Source: Fidelibacterota bacterium (GTDB lineage Bacteria; Fidelibacterota; UBA8477; JABMPR01). Taken from it: 64,000 nt of DNA. A program made the position numbers and the translations under genes. The notes beneath the pieces are model-generated. The model saw nothing but the letters and a program-made list of their open reading frames with translations. It had not been told where the DNA came from and made no database searches. Below, piece by piece: positions 7,840-17,357 of this stretch (position 1 is its first letter; the number at the start of each line of letters is the position of its first letter). The stretch spans positions 1 through 64,000 of the forward strand of contig JABHBL010000015.1 of assembly GCA_018673925.1 (NCBI GenBank), read 5' to 3'.

Positions 7840-10461
7840 ATGAAATATAGATTTATCTCGCTTATTAGCCTGCTCTTGGCCCTACTCACGTGTTGTGATC
7901 GCAGTGACTCACCATTTAAGATTGATTCAAAATCCGTTGAAGAAGGTGAATACCTGGCTCGTGCCCTGAGTCCCACTCAAATGATATCCAATTATCCCAT
8001 GGAGCTGGATACATCAATCCCACAACCCATCCTTTTTAAACTCAGCCTGAATGGTGATGACAACGAGGCTGGATTTGGTCAGGATCATTATCTCATCGTT
8101 CCTGAAGGCATTACTGAGTTCTACGCACCCACGCTAAAGTTTGGAGTCCAGTCTCCCATGCCTCCTGGAACCCCCTCAACAATTCAACAAGCGACCAATG
8201 TTTATTTCCGTGTGGATATGCGTCCCGTCCTGGAATCCTTTGAAGCTCAAAATTATTTTATCACTGCCACCAATGATACTGTCACTGAAAAAGAGTTTAC
8301 CGGATTATACCTGGCCGGAGGGACCGCTCCCCTTCAATGGATTTGGGATTATCCTCAACCTCCCGAACATCTTCGTTTCCAGGATCTTGACCAGGATTCC
8401 ATCTATGAATTGACTTTAAGTTTCGAGCCCGCTGACCCTAAAATAGTGGATCGAAGCTGGACTCTCAGTCAGGACATCTCACATTTACCAATATTTTCAA
8501 GTCCTGAAGCGCCCCTGTTAGAAGCACTCACCAATCTTGCTTTGGAAGAAGCTGTTTTGAATATCCGTGATGATGGTGCTTTCTCAGCTGGTAAAGAGTG
8601 GGCAGGTGTGTGGACCCGTGATCTCTCTTTCGCCGGTCAGCTTTCCCTGGCCTATCTTTTTCCTGAAAACATGAAAACCAGCCTCCGTGCAAAACTCAGC
8701 AATTCAGGTAGAATAATTCAGGATACTGGTACGGGTGGATCATGGCCAGTTTCAAGTGATCGCCATATCTGGACCATAGCAGCCTGGGAAGTCTTCCTGA
8801 CAACTGGAGATGAGGATTGGCTCAATGAAATCAGAGAACCTGTTATACAGGCCCTCCAGGAGGATCTGCTCTGGAATAGAGATCCGGTTTCGGGGATGCT
8901 TCAGGGTGAAACAAGTTTTGAAGATTGGAGAGAACAGACCTATCCTACCTGGATGACGCCCTCAAATATTCATTCCTCACATGCCCTTTCCACAAACATC
9001 ATTTTCAAAAGAGCCCTGGAGATTGGCCTGGCACTGTCAGAAAACCACCAGGACATTGTTCGGTCCTGGCCTGAGCTTATTCAACGTCTTGATCACAATA
9101 TTCTGAGACATTTTTGGAGTCCAGATCTCAATGCCCCCGCCAGCTACATAATGGCCACACCGACATGGATTCCGGCCTCTCATCGTGATATTTTGGGAGA
9201 ATCTCTAGGTATTCTATATCTGAATTCATTCACGAACCTGGACTCGCAACTTGTGGCCAGTTACCCGCGTACTCAATTTGGAACACCCATTATCTCACAT
9301 CAGCTCCCCCATGCCCCTCCCTATCACAATAAAGCGATATGGCCATTTGTAGAAACCTATGGACTCCTGGCGGCAAAGCAGGCTGAAAATAACCAGGCCT
9401 ATGTCCATGGGTTTAATAGTCTGATCCGATCCGCCACATTGTTCATGTCACACCGTGAGAATTTTGAATACAATTCTGGCCGACCAGATGAAACACAAAT
9501 CAATTCAGATCGACAGCTCTGGAGCGTCGCAGGTTGGCTGGGAGCGATTTATAAAGGTCTATTTGGAATTACCATCAATTATGATTTTGATCGAAAGAGT
9601 TTTGACCTACTGCTTGAACCAAACAACCCCTTTGAGTGGGATAGATTCTCACTTTCAAATCTCACCCTCCATCATACACCCATCACCATATTGATTAATG
9701 GTTCAGGGTCACACATTCTCTCCATGACGATTAATGGCAACCCTCACGAAGTTGGCAATCCGATTCACCTGGATGGTGAAGCATTGGATATTCGCATCGA
9801 ATTGGAAAAGGTCGTCACACCATCAGAGCCTGGGATCGAATTGGCGGATCATCTGTTGCCAGATGCCCCTGATATATTCTGGTCAAATGACACCCTAACC
9901 TGGACCTCAAATTCTGGTCAGGGCATCATTGAGCTCAACGGCCGATATCTTGACACACTCAACCAGCCCACAATCATGATCTCTGACTCCCTAAATGGTT
10001 TCTTTACAACACGGTCAATCGATTCAACAGGTCAGATGAGCTTGCCAACCAAGCCCCATTACCTGGGACCCTCAGCAACATTGATGCTGAGCGCGAAGGA
10101 ACCCTATTACATTGAGATAGGAGAGGAAAATGCCTTCATTGATATGGATTTTGAGGTTCCCTCAGAAGGGAACTATCTAATCCGGTTTGTATACAGCAAT
10201 GGTTCCGGACCTATAAATACTGGCAATACTTGTGGCTTGGCTAAGCTGGTGATTAACAATTGGTGGCTGGAACAAATGATCAGTTTTCCCCATACGGCAG
10301 GCTGGGATAGACTTTCCACCACTTCATGGGCAAAAGCTCATTTCAAGCAGGGAAAAAACTCACTCATGCTCAATCAGGAAACACTTCCTGTTACTAACAT
10401 GAATGTAGAGCAGAATCTTTTCAGAGTGTTTAGCGTAGAGATTATTCCACTACAGAATTAA
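7840..10461 (+). CDS. Lipoprotein glycoside hydrolase, (alpha/alpha)6 barrel type
   Basis: 873 residues from the second in-frame ATG, chosen because AAGGA lies eight bases before it while the ATG at 7831 touches that AAGG. The signal peptide ends in a Leu-Leu-Thr-Cys-Cys lipobox. A beta-rich N-terminal region (to about residue 215) precedes an alpha-helical region (about 220-600) with GVWTRDLSFAGQ and ETSFEDWREQTYPTW, patterns seen in six-hairpin glycosidases such as MGH1-like, GH63 and trehalase-like enzymes. The two acidic patches are candidate catalytic residues. The C-terminus (about 760-870) looks like a carbohydrate-binding beta-sandwich. Exact GH family and substrate are uncertain. It ends four bases into the convergent acid phosphatase gene. 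Confidence 0.75.
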   Translation: MKYRFISLISLLLALLTCCDRSDSPFKIDSKSVEEGEYLARALSPTQMISNYPMELDTSIPQPILFKLSLNGDDNEAGFGQDHYLIVPEGITEFYAPTLKFGVQSPMPPGTPSTIQQATNVYFRVDMRPVLESFEAQNYFITATNDTVTEKEFTGLYLAGGTAPLQWIWDYPQPPEHLRFQDLDQDSIYELTLSFEPADPKIVDRSWTLSQDISHLPIFSSPEAPLLEALTNLALEEAVLNIRDDGAFSAGKEWAGVWTRDLSFAGQLSLAYLFPENMKTSLRAKLSNSGRIIQDTGTGGSWPVSSDRHIWTIAAWEVFLTTGDEDWLNEIREPVIQALQEDLLWNRDPVSGMLQGETSFEDWREQTYPTWMTPSNIHSSHALSTNIIFKRALEIGLALSENHQDIVRSWPELIQRLDHNILRHFWSPDLNAPASYIMATPTWIPASHRDILGESLGILYLNSFTNLDSQLVASYPRTQFGTPIISHQLPHAPPYHNKAIWPFVETYGLLAAKQAENNQAYVHGFNSLIRSATLFMSHRENFEYNSGRPDETQINSDRQLWSVAGWLGAIYKGLFGITINYDFDRKSFDLLLEPNNPFEWDRFSLSNLTLHHTPITILINGSGSHILSMTINGNPHEVGNPIHLDGEALDIRIELEKVVTPSEPGIELADHLLPDAPDIFWSNDTLTWTSNSGQGIIELNGRYLDTLNQPTIMISDSLNGFFTTRSIDSTGQMSLPTKPHYLGPSATLMLSAKEPYYIEIGEENAFIDMDFEVPSEGNYLIRFVYSNGSGPINTGNTCGLAKLVINNWWLEQMISFPHTAGWDRLSTTSWAKAHFKQGKNSLMLNQETLPVTNMNVEQNLFRVFSVEIIPLQN

Positions 10462-11180
10462 TCAGATACTGCAGGCTCTGCAAAATATATGGGGTAAATG
10501 GTTTCCCCATAGGGTCCCACGCCAGAAGATAAAAATTGCTGATAAGTTTTCTCAGAATATGGTGCTTTTGGTGCTGGAGCGGACCGAGTATCTCCAAAAT
10601 AATTCTTACTATAGGCTTCTACAGAACGTGCATCCCTGACCACTCTTACTCCGCGAACACCAGCGATACTTGCCGCGATCATATCTGTATCTGAATCACC
10701 GTAAAATATATGTAATCCCAGCTTTGAGATGAGCTCATGCTTGGTAGTGAATCTGTGTCCGCTCACAGGATCTTTCTTTTTGGCAGAAAAAAACAAGTTT
10801 TCACCCAGTACGACAGGAAAACCCAATTTCAGACTTAGAAATCGACCCACTGCTTCCCCATTGGTTCCTGGGCGAGCTGTGATGAAGTACACCTCATGGC
10901 CACCAGCATGTAAGAAGCCAATTAAGTCAGCGGTTGGTTGAATAACAACAGAATACAGACTGTCATGCATATTTACCCACCCAAAGTCCACATGATCGGG
11001 ATCATCACTCATATGAGGAGCTTTGAGGAAATTGTCACGGGAAAACAGTATTGTATCATCGATGTCAAACCCAACTTTTAATTGACCTATGACAGGTGGT
11101 GGATCACTTGGTACTTCCTGAGGAGCACAAGCAATTAAAAATACTGTTACCATTAACACTAATAGGTTAAAAGATTTCAT
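10458..11180 (-). CDS. HAD-type acid phosphatase lipoprotein (AphA-like)
   Basis: 240 residues from MKSFNLL, chosen because GGAGG lies just upstream and a lipoprotein signal follows directly (Phe-Leu-Ile-Ala-Cys); the frame runs 14 codons further. The catalytic motif is VGFDIDDTILFS, as in class B/DDDD acid phosphatases. Phe-Ile-Thr-Ala-Arg (motif II), a motif III lysine and YGDSDTDM (motif IV) complete the HAD active site. It probably hydrolyses phosphomonoesters, for example nucleotides, in the periplasm from a membrane anchor. Its stop codon overlaps that of the converging glycoside hydrolase in the tetranucleotide TTAA. Confidence 0.87.
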   Translation of the reverse strand: MKSFNLLVLMVTVFLIACAPQEVPSDPPPVIGQLKVGFDIDDTILFSRDNFLKAPHMSDDPDHVDFGWVNMHDSLYSVVIQPTADLIGFLHAGGHEVYFITARPGTNGEAVGRFLSLKLGFPVVLGENLFFSAKKKDPVSGHRFTTKHELISKLGLHIFYGDSDTDMIAASIAGVRGVRVVRDARSVEAYSKNYFGDTRSAPAPKAPYSEKTYQQFLSSGVGPYGETIYPIYFAEPAVSD

Positions 11181-11300
11181 TGTCACTTCCTCCACCACAT
11201 TTATTCCTGGCTTACTAATCATATTTCGTCTTCGGTTAATCCGTTTCCGGTGAGGTATAAATTAGTAGCAATTCCGTGTGGGAGTATTCATTTTTAAAGC

Positions 11301-11852
11301 ATGCTTAAACTTCCTGTATCCAAAGCAGAACTGAACCTCACATATCTCATTGCAAGCAAGTGGTCGATGGGCTATTCAGATAAAATCATGATCACTATCT
11401 CCAACCCCTATAGGTGGCTTGTTCCCACACTTAGCTTGGCCATGGCGCTCATTTATCTTGATTGGAAGGCAGGTGTTTCCGCCCTTGTTTTAGGGAGCTT
11501 GAGTGCCAGCGTCGCAGATGCTATCAATTCTAGGTTGCTGAAAAAGAAAACTGATCGCGTGAGACCGGGGAAGCAATTTGAAGACATCAGATCCTTAGGG
11601 GTGATGAATCATGGTAAGAAATCCTTTCCTTCAAATCATGCTTCAAATACGATGGCTTTTGCCATCTCATTCAGTTTTATGTTTTCCTGGACAGCCTGGC
11701 TATTGATTCCGCTCTCTCTGCTTGTGGGATATTCAAGAATCTATTGCGGTGCTCACTTTCCCTTGGATGTTATAGCGGGATGGCTGTTTGGAGCCACATG
11801 GAGCTTGATATTTTACAATATCATATCCCTTCTATGGACTTTTCAATATTAG
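11301..11852 (+). CDS. PAP2-family membrane phosphatase
   Basis: 183 residues with about five membrane helices. All three PAP2 motifs are present: Lys-x6-Arg-Pro (KKTDRVRP), FPSNHAS and SRIYCGAHFPLD. Family members dephosphorylate phosphatidate, phosphatidylglycerophosphate or undecaprenyl pyrophosphate at the membrane. The short length and motif spacing resemble bacterial UppP2/PgpB-type proteins, but the substrate is not determinable. The Shine-Dalgarno GGGAG is rather distant from the ATG, so the start is less certain. A strong terminator follows. Confidence 0.88.
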   Translation: MLKLPVSKAELNLTYLIASKWSMGYSDKIMITISNPYRWLVPTLSLAMALIYLDWKAGVSALVLGSLSASVADAINSRLLKKKTDRVRPGKQFEDIRSLGVMNHGKKSFPSNHASNTMAFAISFSFMFSWTAWLLIPLSLLVGYSRIYCGAHFPLDVIAGWLFGATWSLIFYNIISLLWTFQY

Positions 11853-11887
11853 CCTTCTTACTTCCAGATTTTTAAGTTCGTATAAAT

Positions 11888-11918
11888 AAAAAAGAGGTAA
11901 GCTAACTTACCTCTTTTT
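11888..11918. terminator. Bidirectional intrinsic terminator
   Basis: AAAAAGAGGTAAG pairs with CTTACCTCTTTTT around CTAA, with A and T runs on either side. It separates the converging PAP2 gene and the HTH-protein gene and can serve both. Confidence 0.92.
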
Positions 11919-11951
11919 AAACTATTTTGCCTCAAGTGAGGCTTGAAGTGA

Positions 11952-12314
11952 CTATAGTTTTTTCTTTAGCCCATCGTATTCTTTTTCAAGCTTATGGATC
12001 TCAGAACGAATTGCCTGTAAACGGCTTAGTATTGCCTCTGGACTATCAGCAACAACCTTAGTGGATGCTACAGCAGTTTTAATAGCTTTCCTTGCGGCAA
12101 CTTTCTTAACTTTTGCTTTCTTTTTCTTGGGACCCTTATCTTTTTTCTTCCAATTACTCAGGGTGACTACGGAGACTCCGTATTTATCACTGGCGGCTTT
12201 CATACCACCTCGTTTATTCTCAGCGTCAAAAGCAAGGATAAATGCTACTATCTCAGCCTTCTCTTCTGCAGAATAACGTTTCCCCTGTTTACCTGTTGCT
12301 GATTTGTCAGCCAT
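11952..12314 (-). CDS. Lysine-rich HTH protein, transposase-OrfA-like DNA-binding domain
   Basis: 120 residues. Residues 13-57 form a homeodomain-like helix-turn-helix of the IS3-OrfA/HTH_Tnp_1 kind (Tyr-Ser-Ala-Glu-Glu-Lys, then GVSVVTLSNWKKK). Residues 57-80 are lysine/alanine-rich, and 91-119 look like a short coiled coil. There is no DDE catalytic partner, no terminal inverted repeat and no frameshift signal beside it. An excellent AGGAGG site precedes the ATG. It looks like a stand-alone, probably domesticated DNA-binding protein rather than a live transposon; a nucleoid or regulatory role is inference. It is isolated by a terminator on its left. Confidence 0.65.
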   Translation of the reverse strand: MADKSATGKQGKRYSAEEKAEIVAFILAFDAENKRGGMKAASDKYGVSVVTLSNWKKKDKGPKKKKAKVKKVAARKAIKTAVASTKVVADSPEAILSRLQAIRSEIHKLEKEYDGLKKKL

Positions 12315-12476
12315 TAAAAAACCTCCTGGATTGTGTGATTGAATAAATCTGAGCTAAACTATAGTTTTAAGTTGCTATTAACAAGTGATAAATTCAACAT
12401 GAAATGAGCTTTAATTATTAAACTCAAATATTAATCTTAATGTATAAATGAAGTTATAAGTTTGGGGTGGGCGGGA

Positions 12477-13283
12477 TTATTTACGAAAGTCTACACTATG
12501 TTTTATGCGGTCCCAGACTTCATCCATCTCTTCAAGGGTTGCAGCTTCAATATCGCGTTTTTCAACCTCAAACACTTTTTCCAAAGCTCGAAAACGGGCA
12601 TCGAATTTATCGATTGCCTGGCGCATTGAAGTTTCGCTATCGAGCTTCATCAATCTTCCCACATTTACGATACTGAAGAGCACATCACCAAATTCCTCCT
12701 TCGATCGTTCCTGATTCCCTTCAAGCCACACTTCTAATAATTCATCAATCTCTTCATGTGATTTTGCTAGAGCAGGAGCAACATCATCCCAATCGAAACC
12801 TACAGTTGAAGCTTTTTCTTGAACGCGTTGTGCACGGATTAATCCTGGAAGATTTTTCGGCACCCCATCAATCCAACTTTTCCGCCCTTCGGCTTTCTTC
12901 GTTTTTTCCCATTTTTCCTTGGCATCTTCCAGGCGTTTTGTTTTACTGTTATCGTCACCAAAAACATGAGGGTGGCGTCGGATGAGTTTTTCATTTATTG
13001 AGCGGATTGAATCTCTTAGTTCAAAATTATTATTCTCTTCAGCCATTTGAGCTTGCATGACAATATGCAATAGCAGGTCTCCTAACTCAGCAAGTATATC
13101 CTCCTGATTGCCATCCTCAATGCTCTCTACAACCTCGTAGGCCTCCTCAAGGAGGAAAGGAATCATACTCTCTGGTGTCTGTTCTATATCCCAGGGGCAA
13201 CCCTCAGGACTACGGAGCGTGGAAACAATATCGATGAGACGGCGAAGCTCTTGTTCAGGAGAGGTCTTTAATTCTTCGGACAT
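12477..13283 (-). CDS. mazG: Nucleoside triphosphate pyrophosphohydrolase MazG
   Basis: 268 residues, the full two-domain length of MazG. The first domain has LRSPEGCPWDIEQT and the metal-binding EEAYEVVESIE followed by ELGDLLLHIVMQAQMAEE. The second, degenerate repeat has EEFGDVLFSIVNVGRL. MazG hydrolyses NTPs and dNTPs to monophosphates and pyrophosphate, cleaning the nucleotide pool. It starts one base after the stop of the CorC-like gene and is the last gene of the leftward recJ-to-mazG cluster. Confidence 0.95.
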   Translation of the reverse strand: MSEELKTSPEQELRRLIDIVSTLRSPEGCPWDIEQTPESMIPFLLEEAYEVVESIEDGNQEDILAELGDLLLHIVMQAQMAEENNNFELRDSIRSINEKLIRRHPHVFGDDNSKTKRLEDAKEKWEKTKKAEGRKSWIDGVPKNLPGLIRAQRVQEKASTVGFDWDDVAPALAKSHEEIDELLEVWLEGNQERSKEEFGDVLFSIVNVGRLMKLDSETSMRQAIDKFDARFRALEKVFEVEKRDIEAATLEEMDEVWDRIKHSVDFRK

Positions 13284-14582
13284 TTATCTGTTCCCAACGT
13301 TAGTCACTTTTACTTTTTCTATACGGTTCTTCTCAACAGATAAAACTTCAAACTTAAAGTTTTCGTATTCTATTACTTCACCTGGTTCAGGAATGGTTCC
13401 CAGACTAGAATAGATAAAGCCTCCAATTGAATCAAAATCGCGATCTTCAACGAATTCAATTCCTAAGACTTCAGCCACATCATCTAGGTGCGTTGTCGCC
13501 TCAATCATGTAGACATGTTTTTCGAGTTCCACAATTTCAGTTTCTTCTTCTGAATCGTCAATCTCATCTTTAAGATCACCCAGGACTTCTTCAATGATAT
13601 CCTCAACAGCAATCATCCCAGAAAAGCCACCATATTCATCAACTACTACGGCTAACTTTTGTTTTTCCCGTTGCATCTCGCGCAAGAGATCATCAACAGG
13701 CTGATGTTCAGGAACAAACATTGCCTGTCTTGCAAGACGTTCAAGATTGATGCGATGTGAGCTACTGTGTAGATATGGCAGAATGTCCTTTATGAAGACG
13801 ATACCCCTGATCTGATCAATTTGGTCTTTATAAAGTGGATATTTAGAGTAGCCACTTTCTCTAATGAGAGTTAAAACTTCATCACGACTCATCTCAGTAT
13901 GAAACATCATCACATCTGGTCGCGGAATCATGATCTCTTTGGCTTGAGTATCACCAAACTCAATAATGGAATGGATCATCTCTTTTTCCTCTTCCCCGAT
14001 GACTCCCTGATCCTGTCCCAATTCTACCAATTCTTTAATCTCTTCATCTGAGGTAAAGTTTTCCTCTGGTTGAATTCCAGTAATGTTCACCATCTTTTCA
14101 ACCAAATTGTAAACAACCTGCGCTATGGGAGAGAATAATTTGAATATGATAGACAGTGTTCCGATGATTCTGGAAGCAAAACCCAAAGAGTGACGCATTG
14201 CCAGTACTTTTGGGGTAATCTCACCTAGAATAACTAAAATGATGGTGAGGACTATGGTTTCTATAACGAGGGCTAAAACTTGATTCACACCGCTCTGGCT
14301 GGCGATCTCGGCAGTAATTAAGGCTGCCATGGATGCCAGGGCCACATTTACGATGGTATTCCCAGTCAATATGGTGATGAGCAACCTTTTTGGGGTTGCT
14401 AATAAACGGACTATGAGTCTGGAAGATGGGGCTAGGTCATGTTTTAATTTCTCAACATCATTTCTTTTCAGGTTGAATAATGCGGTTTCAGATCCTGAAA
14501 AGAAGGCGGAAATTCCCAATAAGAGCACAAAACCAACTACTTGCCATATCAATGTGGATTCAAGAAATTCAGACAATTCCAT
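13284..14582 (-). CDS. CNNM/CBS/CorC-domain membrane protein (hemolysin C family)
   Basis: 432 residues. An N-terminal DUF21/CNNM membrane domain with three to four helices (about residues 10-190) is followed by two CBS motifs (about 205-330; IMIPRPDVMMF opens the first) and a CorC_HlyC domain ending the protein. In FCB bacteria proteins of this layout are often called GldE or TlyC/CorC-like. Relatives take part in magnesium or cobalt export. Its ATG overlaps the ybeY stop codon by one base, so translation is probably coupled. Confidence 0.9.
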   Translation of the reverse strand: MELSEFLESTLIWQVVGFVLLLGISAFFSGSETALFNLKRNDVEKLKHDLAPSSRLIVRLLATPKRLLITILTGNTIVNVALASMAALITAEIASQSGVNQVLALVIETIVLTIILVILGEITPKVLAMRHSLGFASRIIGTLSIIFKLFSPIAQVVYNLVEKMVNITGIQPEENFTSDEEIKELVELGQDQGVIGEEEKEMIHSIIEFGDTQAKEIMIPRPDVMMFHTEMSRDEVLTLIRESGYSKYPLYKDQIDQIRGIVFIKDILPYLHSSSHRINLERLARQAMFVPEHQPVDDLLREMQREKQKLAVVVDEYGGFSGMIAVEDIIEEVLGDLKDEIDDSEEETEIVELEKHVYMIEATTHLDDVAEVLGIEFVEDRDFDSIGGFIYSSLGTIPEPGEVIEYENFKFEVLSVEKNRIEKVKVTNVGNR

Positions 14583-15004
14583 TAGTAGTTCAAACCCTTA
14601 AGTTTTTCCATATACTGATTCTCTATATCCGTCATTTGATCCTTCAAAGCTTGTGTATCATCTTCATATCCACATAAATGTAAACACCCATGAATGAGAA
14701 CTCTTATTAACTCATCCTCCGGTCTTGTGCTAAACGATTTTGCATTTTCGATGATCTGCTCATGTGAGAGATAAATCTCACCTTCAATACTTTCATCTGG
14801 ATCATTCAGATTAAAAGCGATCACATCAGTATATACATCCATCTCAAAATATTCTTTTTTCATGAGACGAAGATCATCAATGCTCAGAAATATGATGTTT
14901 ACATATTCAGAGGTTTTATCCTCACCTGAAAATACTTCACGCACGCATGCCTCGAATTGAGAGGCGTCAACACCAGCAGGCGGATCGATGATATCAATTT
15001 TCAT
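14582..15004 (-). CDS. ybeY: rRNA maturation endoribonuclease YbeY
   Basis: 140 residues, typical of YbeY. The zinc-binding motif HGCLHLCGYEDD matches the family pattern H-G-x-L-H-L-x-G-Y-D-H, except that the third metal ligand His is replaced by Asp, as in some lineages. DVIAFNL also fits. It acts in 16S rRNA 3'-end maturation and ribosome quality control. Its place between a PgpH-type HD protein and a CorC-type protein is a conserved neighbourhood in many bacteria. Confidence 0.95.
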   Translation of the reverse strand: MKIDIIDPPAGVDASQFEACVREVFSGEDKTSEYVNIIFLSIDDLRLMKKEYFEMDVYTDVIAFNLNDPDESIEGEIYLSHEQIIENAKSFSTRPEDELIRVLIHGCLHLCGYEDDTQALKDQMTDIENQYMEKLKGLNY

Positions 15005-15046
15005 GTGAGGTTGAGTTTTTCGTGAGGTGATTTGCGTTGTGGTTGA

Positions 15047-17350
15047 TCAGTCTTCATCATCCATCATATGCAATTTTTCCCGCTGACCTGGGTATTCAAT
15101 TCGTTCGTGCATGCTTCCAGTGAGAACTGGCATCATGGCGCCTTTAATAATCTCAAGATCTCTAAATGTAAGTGGGCAATTGATCAACTCCCCACCTTTG
15201 ATTCTGCTTTCAATTATAGTATCCATAAGCGATTCGATACGTTGGGGATTGGGGTTTTTTAAACTGCGTGAGGCCGCTTCAACAGCTTCAGCAATCATTA
15301 AGATACCTGTTTCCTTGGTATTGGGGCGAGGTCCAGGATATCTAAAATCTGCTTCATTTATTTCTGAGTCAGTTTCCTTTGCTCGTTCCAGAGCCTGTTG
15401 ATAAAAGAATTCGACTCTCGTCCTACCGTGATGCATTGGAATAAAATCGGCTACAATAGAGGGCAATCGATTCTCATCGGCCAGCTTAATACCATCTTTT
15501 ACATGAGCAACAATTACGGTGGCACTTAATCGAGGTGAGAGTTTTTCGTGTTTGTTGGTACCCCGCAATTGGTTTTCAATAAAATATTCTGGTTTTTCTG
15601 CTTTCCCAATATCATGATAATAAGCACCCACACGTGCCAGTAGTGAATTTGCTCCGACTGCCTCAGAAGCGGCCACAGCTAAATTACCAACATCGATACT
15701 ATGTTTAAACGTCCCTGGAGCTTTCATTGCCAACTTACTTAATAGCTTGTTGTTAAAATCCAACAGTTCAAGTAAAGTTAAATTGGTTGTGATTTTGAAA
15801 ACTCTCTCTATCAGAACCAAAAGCCCATATGATAGGAGTGGAGATAACATGCCATTGGCTGTAGCAAAAACCATATGCTCCATGACAGATTCCCAGCTAC
15901 TAAACTTAATCATTTCGAAAACCGCAATTACAGCCACGTATCCTGAAGTGACAGCTAGAATACTCCATAATATTTGTGTTCGTGATCTTAAGCGCCGAAC
16001 CGTATAGATAGCCAGAGAAGAAACAAACAAGTTTGCTACGATAAACGGAATATTATTGCTAAGAATTATGCCGGTGAGCAGGGTCAACGTCACCATTATT
16101 ATAAATGCAATTCTACCATCAAATACTACAGTAAATATCATGGCAGCAATGGTCATGGGGACAAAAAACTCCGACCACCCAAGTTTATAAACGATGAGAT
16201 GCGCAAGAGCGAGATGCATGATAAAAATAACACCAACCAGAGCGATGAGTTTTATATCATTGTATATCTGGCTCCGATAAGTCTGCAAGTATGCAAAAAA
16301 GAAAAAGAGTAAAAATGCTGAAAGCATAATCTTACCCATGAAAGTGGTCACCTTATTGGCTGCTGACTCACCATATCCCTTGCGAATATATTCCTTTTCC
16401 AGTGAATTCAGTTTTTGCTTAATCTGTGGAGTTACCCGAGTGTTGGCATCTACAATACGCTCGTTCTTAAATACTTTTCCTACACTGATAGGTACCAGAT
16501 TGCGAGCCTCGGCAATACGGTTATCAGTCAACTCAGCTGAATAGTTTAGGTTCGATATCATAACAGCCTGGGCAACGTCTTCAGCAAGTTGTTGTAAACT
16601 CGGATTACGGTCAAAGTAGTTAGAGCTAAGTACCTTCTGAACGCCTTCCCATGATTGTTCCATGTTTCTAAAGTCTTTGGGGTTCCGGCTTGATTCTTTC
16701 CCTCGCATGATCATGGTAATCCGTGCGACATCAATATCTGGAGGTAGGTCACCAATAATACCCAGCATGTACTGAGGTAGTAGGGCTTGCTTGACTGAAT
16801 TAGCAAGTTGCCGAGTGGACGGACCTTTTTCTAAGAAATAGTCCCAACGCGGTGTGCCTAAATTTTTGAGACCTCTATTCTGCAGTTCTAATTTAATGTT
16901 TAAAACATGTAATGAGTCTTCTTGTAGCTTCAAAACCATGGAGTCTGCAGCCACTGTATCAGTAATAGTGCTCCAATAGTTTTTCTTGGCTGCCAAATCC
17001 TTTTCAGCTTGATACCAAAGGGCAAGTTGCTCACGCATCTCATCGACAGCAGTATTGACCTTGTCACGACTTGTATTATCCCAGATAAACACGGGTTGTA
17101 CAGTACTCTCACGAGCGTTGCGGTCAGTCTCAAGTGCTTCGCTTGTTTTTAATATGTCAAAATCAAAAGGAGCTATGATCGTCTCGGTTGTAATCTGGTC
17201 AACTGCATAGTTGAATTGAAACATCTTGCCGCGAGGGAAGAATAGAGCTGTAACAACGAGAAGTAGAGCTATCAGTGTTATCTGGCTCACCCTTAGCCAG
17301 AGGTGATATTTCTTTTCGTCACTGACGACCTTTTTTGATTGTGTTAACAT
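15047..17350 (-). CDS. 7TM receptor with intracellular HD phosphodiesterase (PgpH-like)
   Basis: 767 residues. After one N-terminal helix (about 20-40) comes a ~280-residue extracytoplasmic 7TMR-HDED domain, then seven membrane helices (about 335-520), then an HD domain. The metal motif HDIGK starts near residue 579 and further metal ligands lie in MHHG. Listeria PgpH with the same architecture hydrolyses cyclic di-AMP; the same activity is likely but unproven here. It lies 42 bp upstream of ybeY and 7 bp downstream of the acyl-CoA dehydrogenase gene in the same operon. Confidence 0.92.
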   Translation of the reverse strand: MLTQSKKVVSDEKKYHLWLRVSQITLIALLLVVTALFFPRGKMFQFNYAVDQITTETIIAPFDFDILKTSEALETDRNARESTVQPVFIWDNTSRDKVNTAVDEMREQLALWYQAEKDLAAKKNYWSTITDTVAADSMVLKLQEDSLHVLNIKLELQNRGLKNLGTPRWDYFLEKGPSTRQLANSVKQALLPQYMLGIIGDLPPDIDVARITMIMRGKESSRNPKDFRNMEQSWEGVQKVLSSNYFDRNPSLQQLAEDVAQAVMISNLNYSAELTDNRIAEARNLVPISVGKVFKNERIVDANTRVTPQIKQKLNSLEKEYIRKGYGESAANKVTTFMGKIMLSAFLLFFFFAYLQTYRSQIYNDIKLIALVGVIFIMHLALAHLIVYKLGWSEFFVPMTIAAMIFTVVFDGRIAFIIMVTLTLLTGIILSNNIPFIVANLFVSSLAIYTVRRLRSRTQILWSILAVTSGYVAVIAVFEMIKFSSWESVMEHMVFATANGMLSPLLSYGLLVLIERVFKITTNLTLLELLDFNNKLLSKLAMKAPGTFKHSIDVGNLAVAASEAVGANSLLARVGAYYHDIGKAEKPEYFIENQLRGTNKHEKLSPRLSATVIVAHVKDGIKLADENRLPSIVADFIPMHHGRTRVEFFYQQALERAKETDSEINEADFRYPGPRPNTKETGILMIAEAVEAASRSLKNPNPQRIESLMDTIIESRIKGGELINCPLTFRDLEIIKGAMMPVLTGSMHERIEYPGQREKLHMMDDED

Positions 17351-17357
17351 GCAGTAA

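Noticed and set aside
11952-12314. Active IS3-type insertion sequence
   Set aside because: There is no OrfB/DDE frame, terminal inverted repeat or target duplication around the HTH gene.
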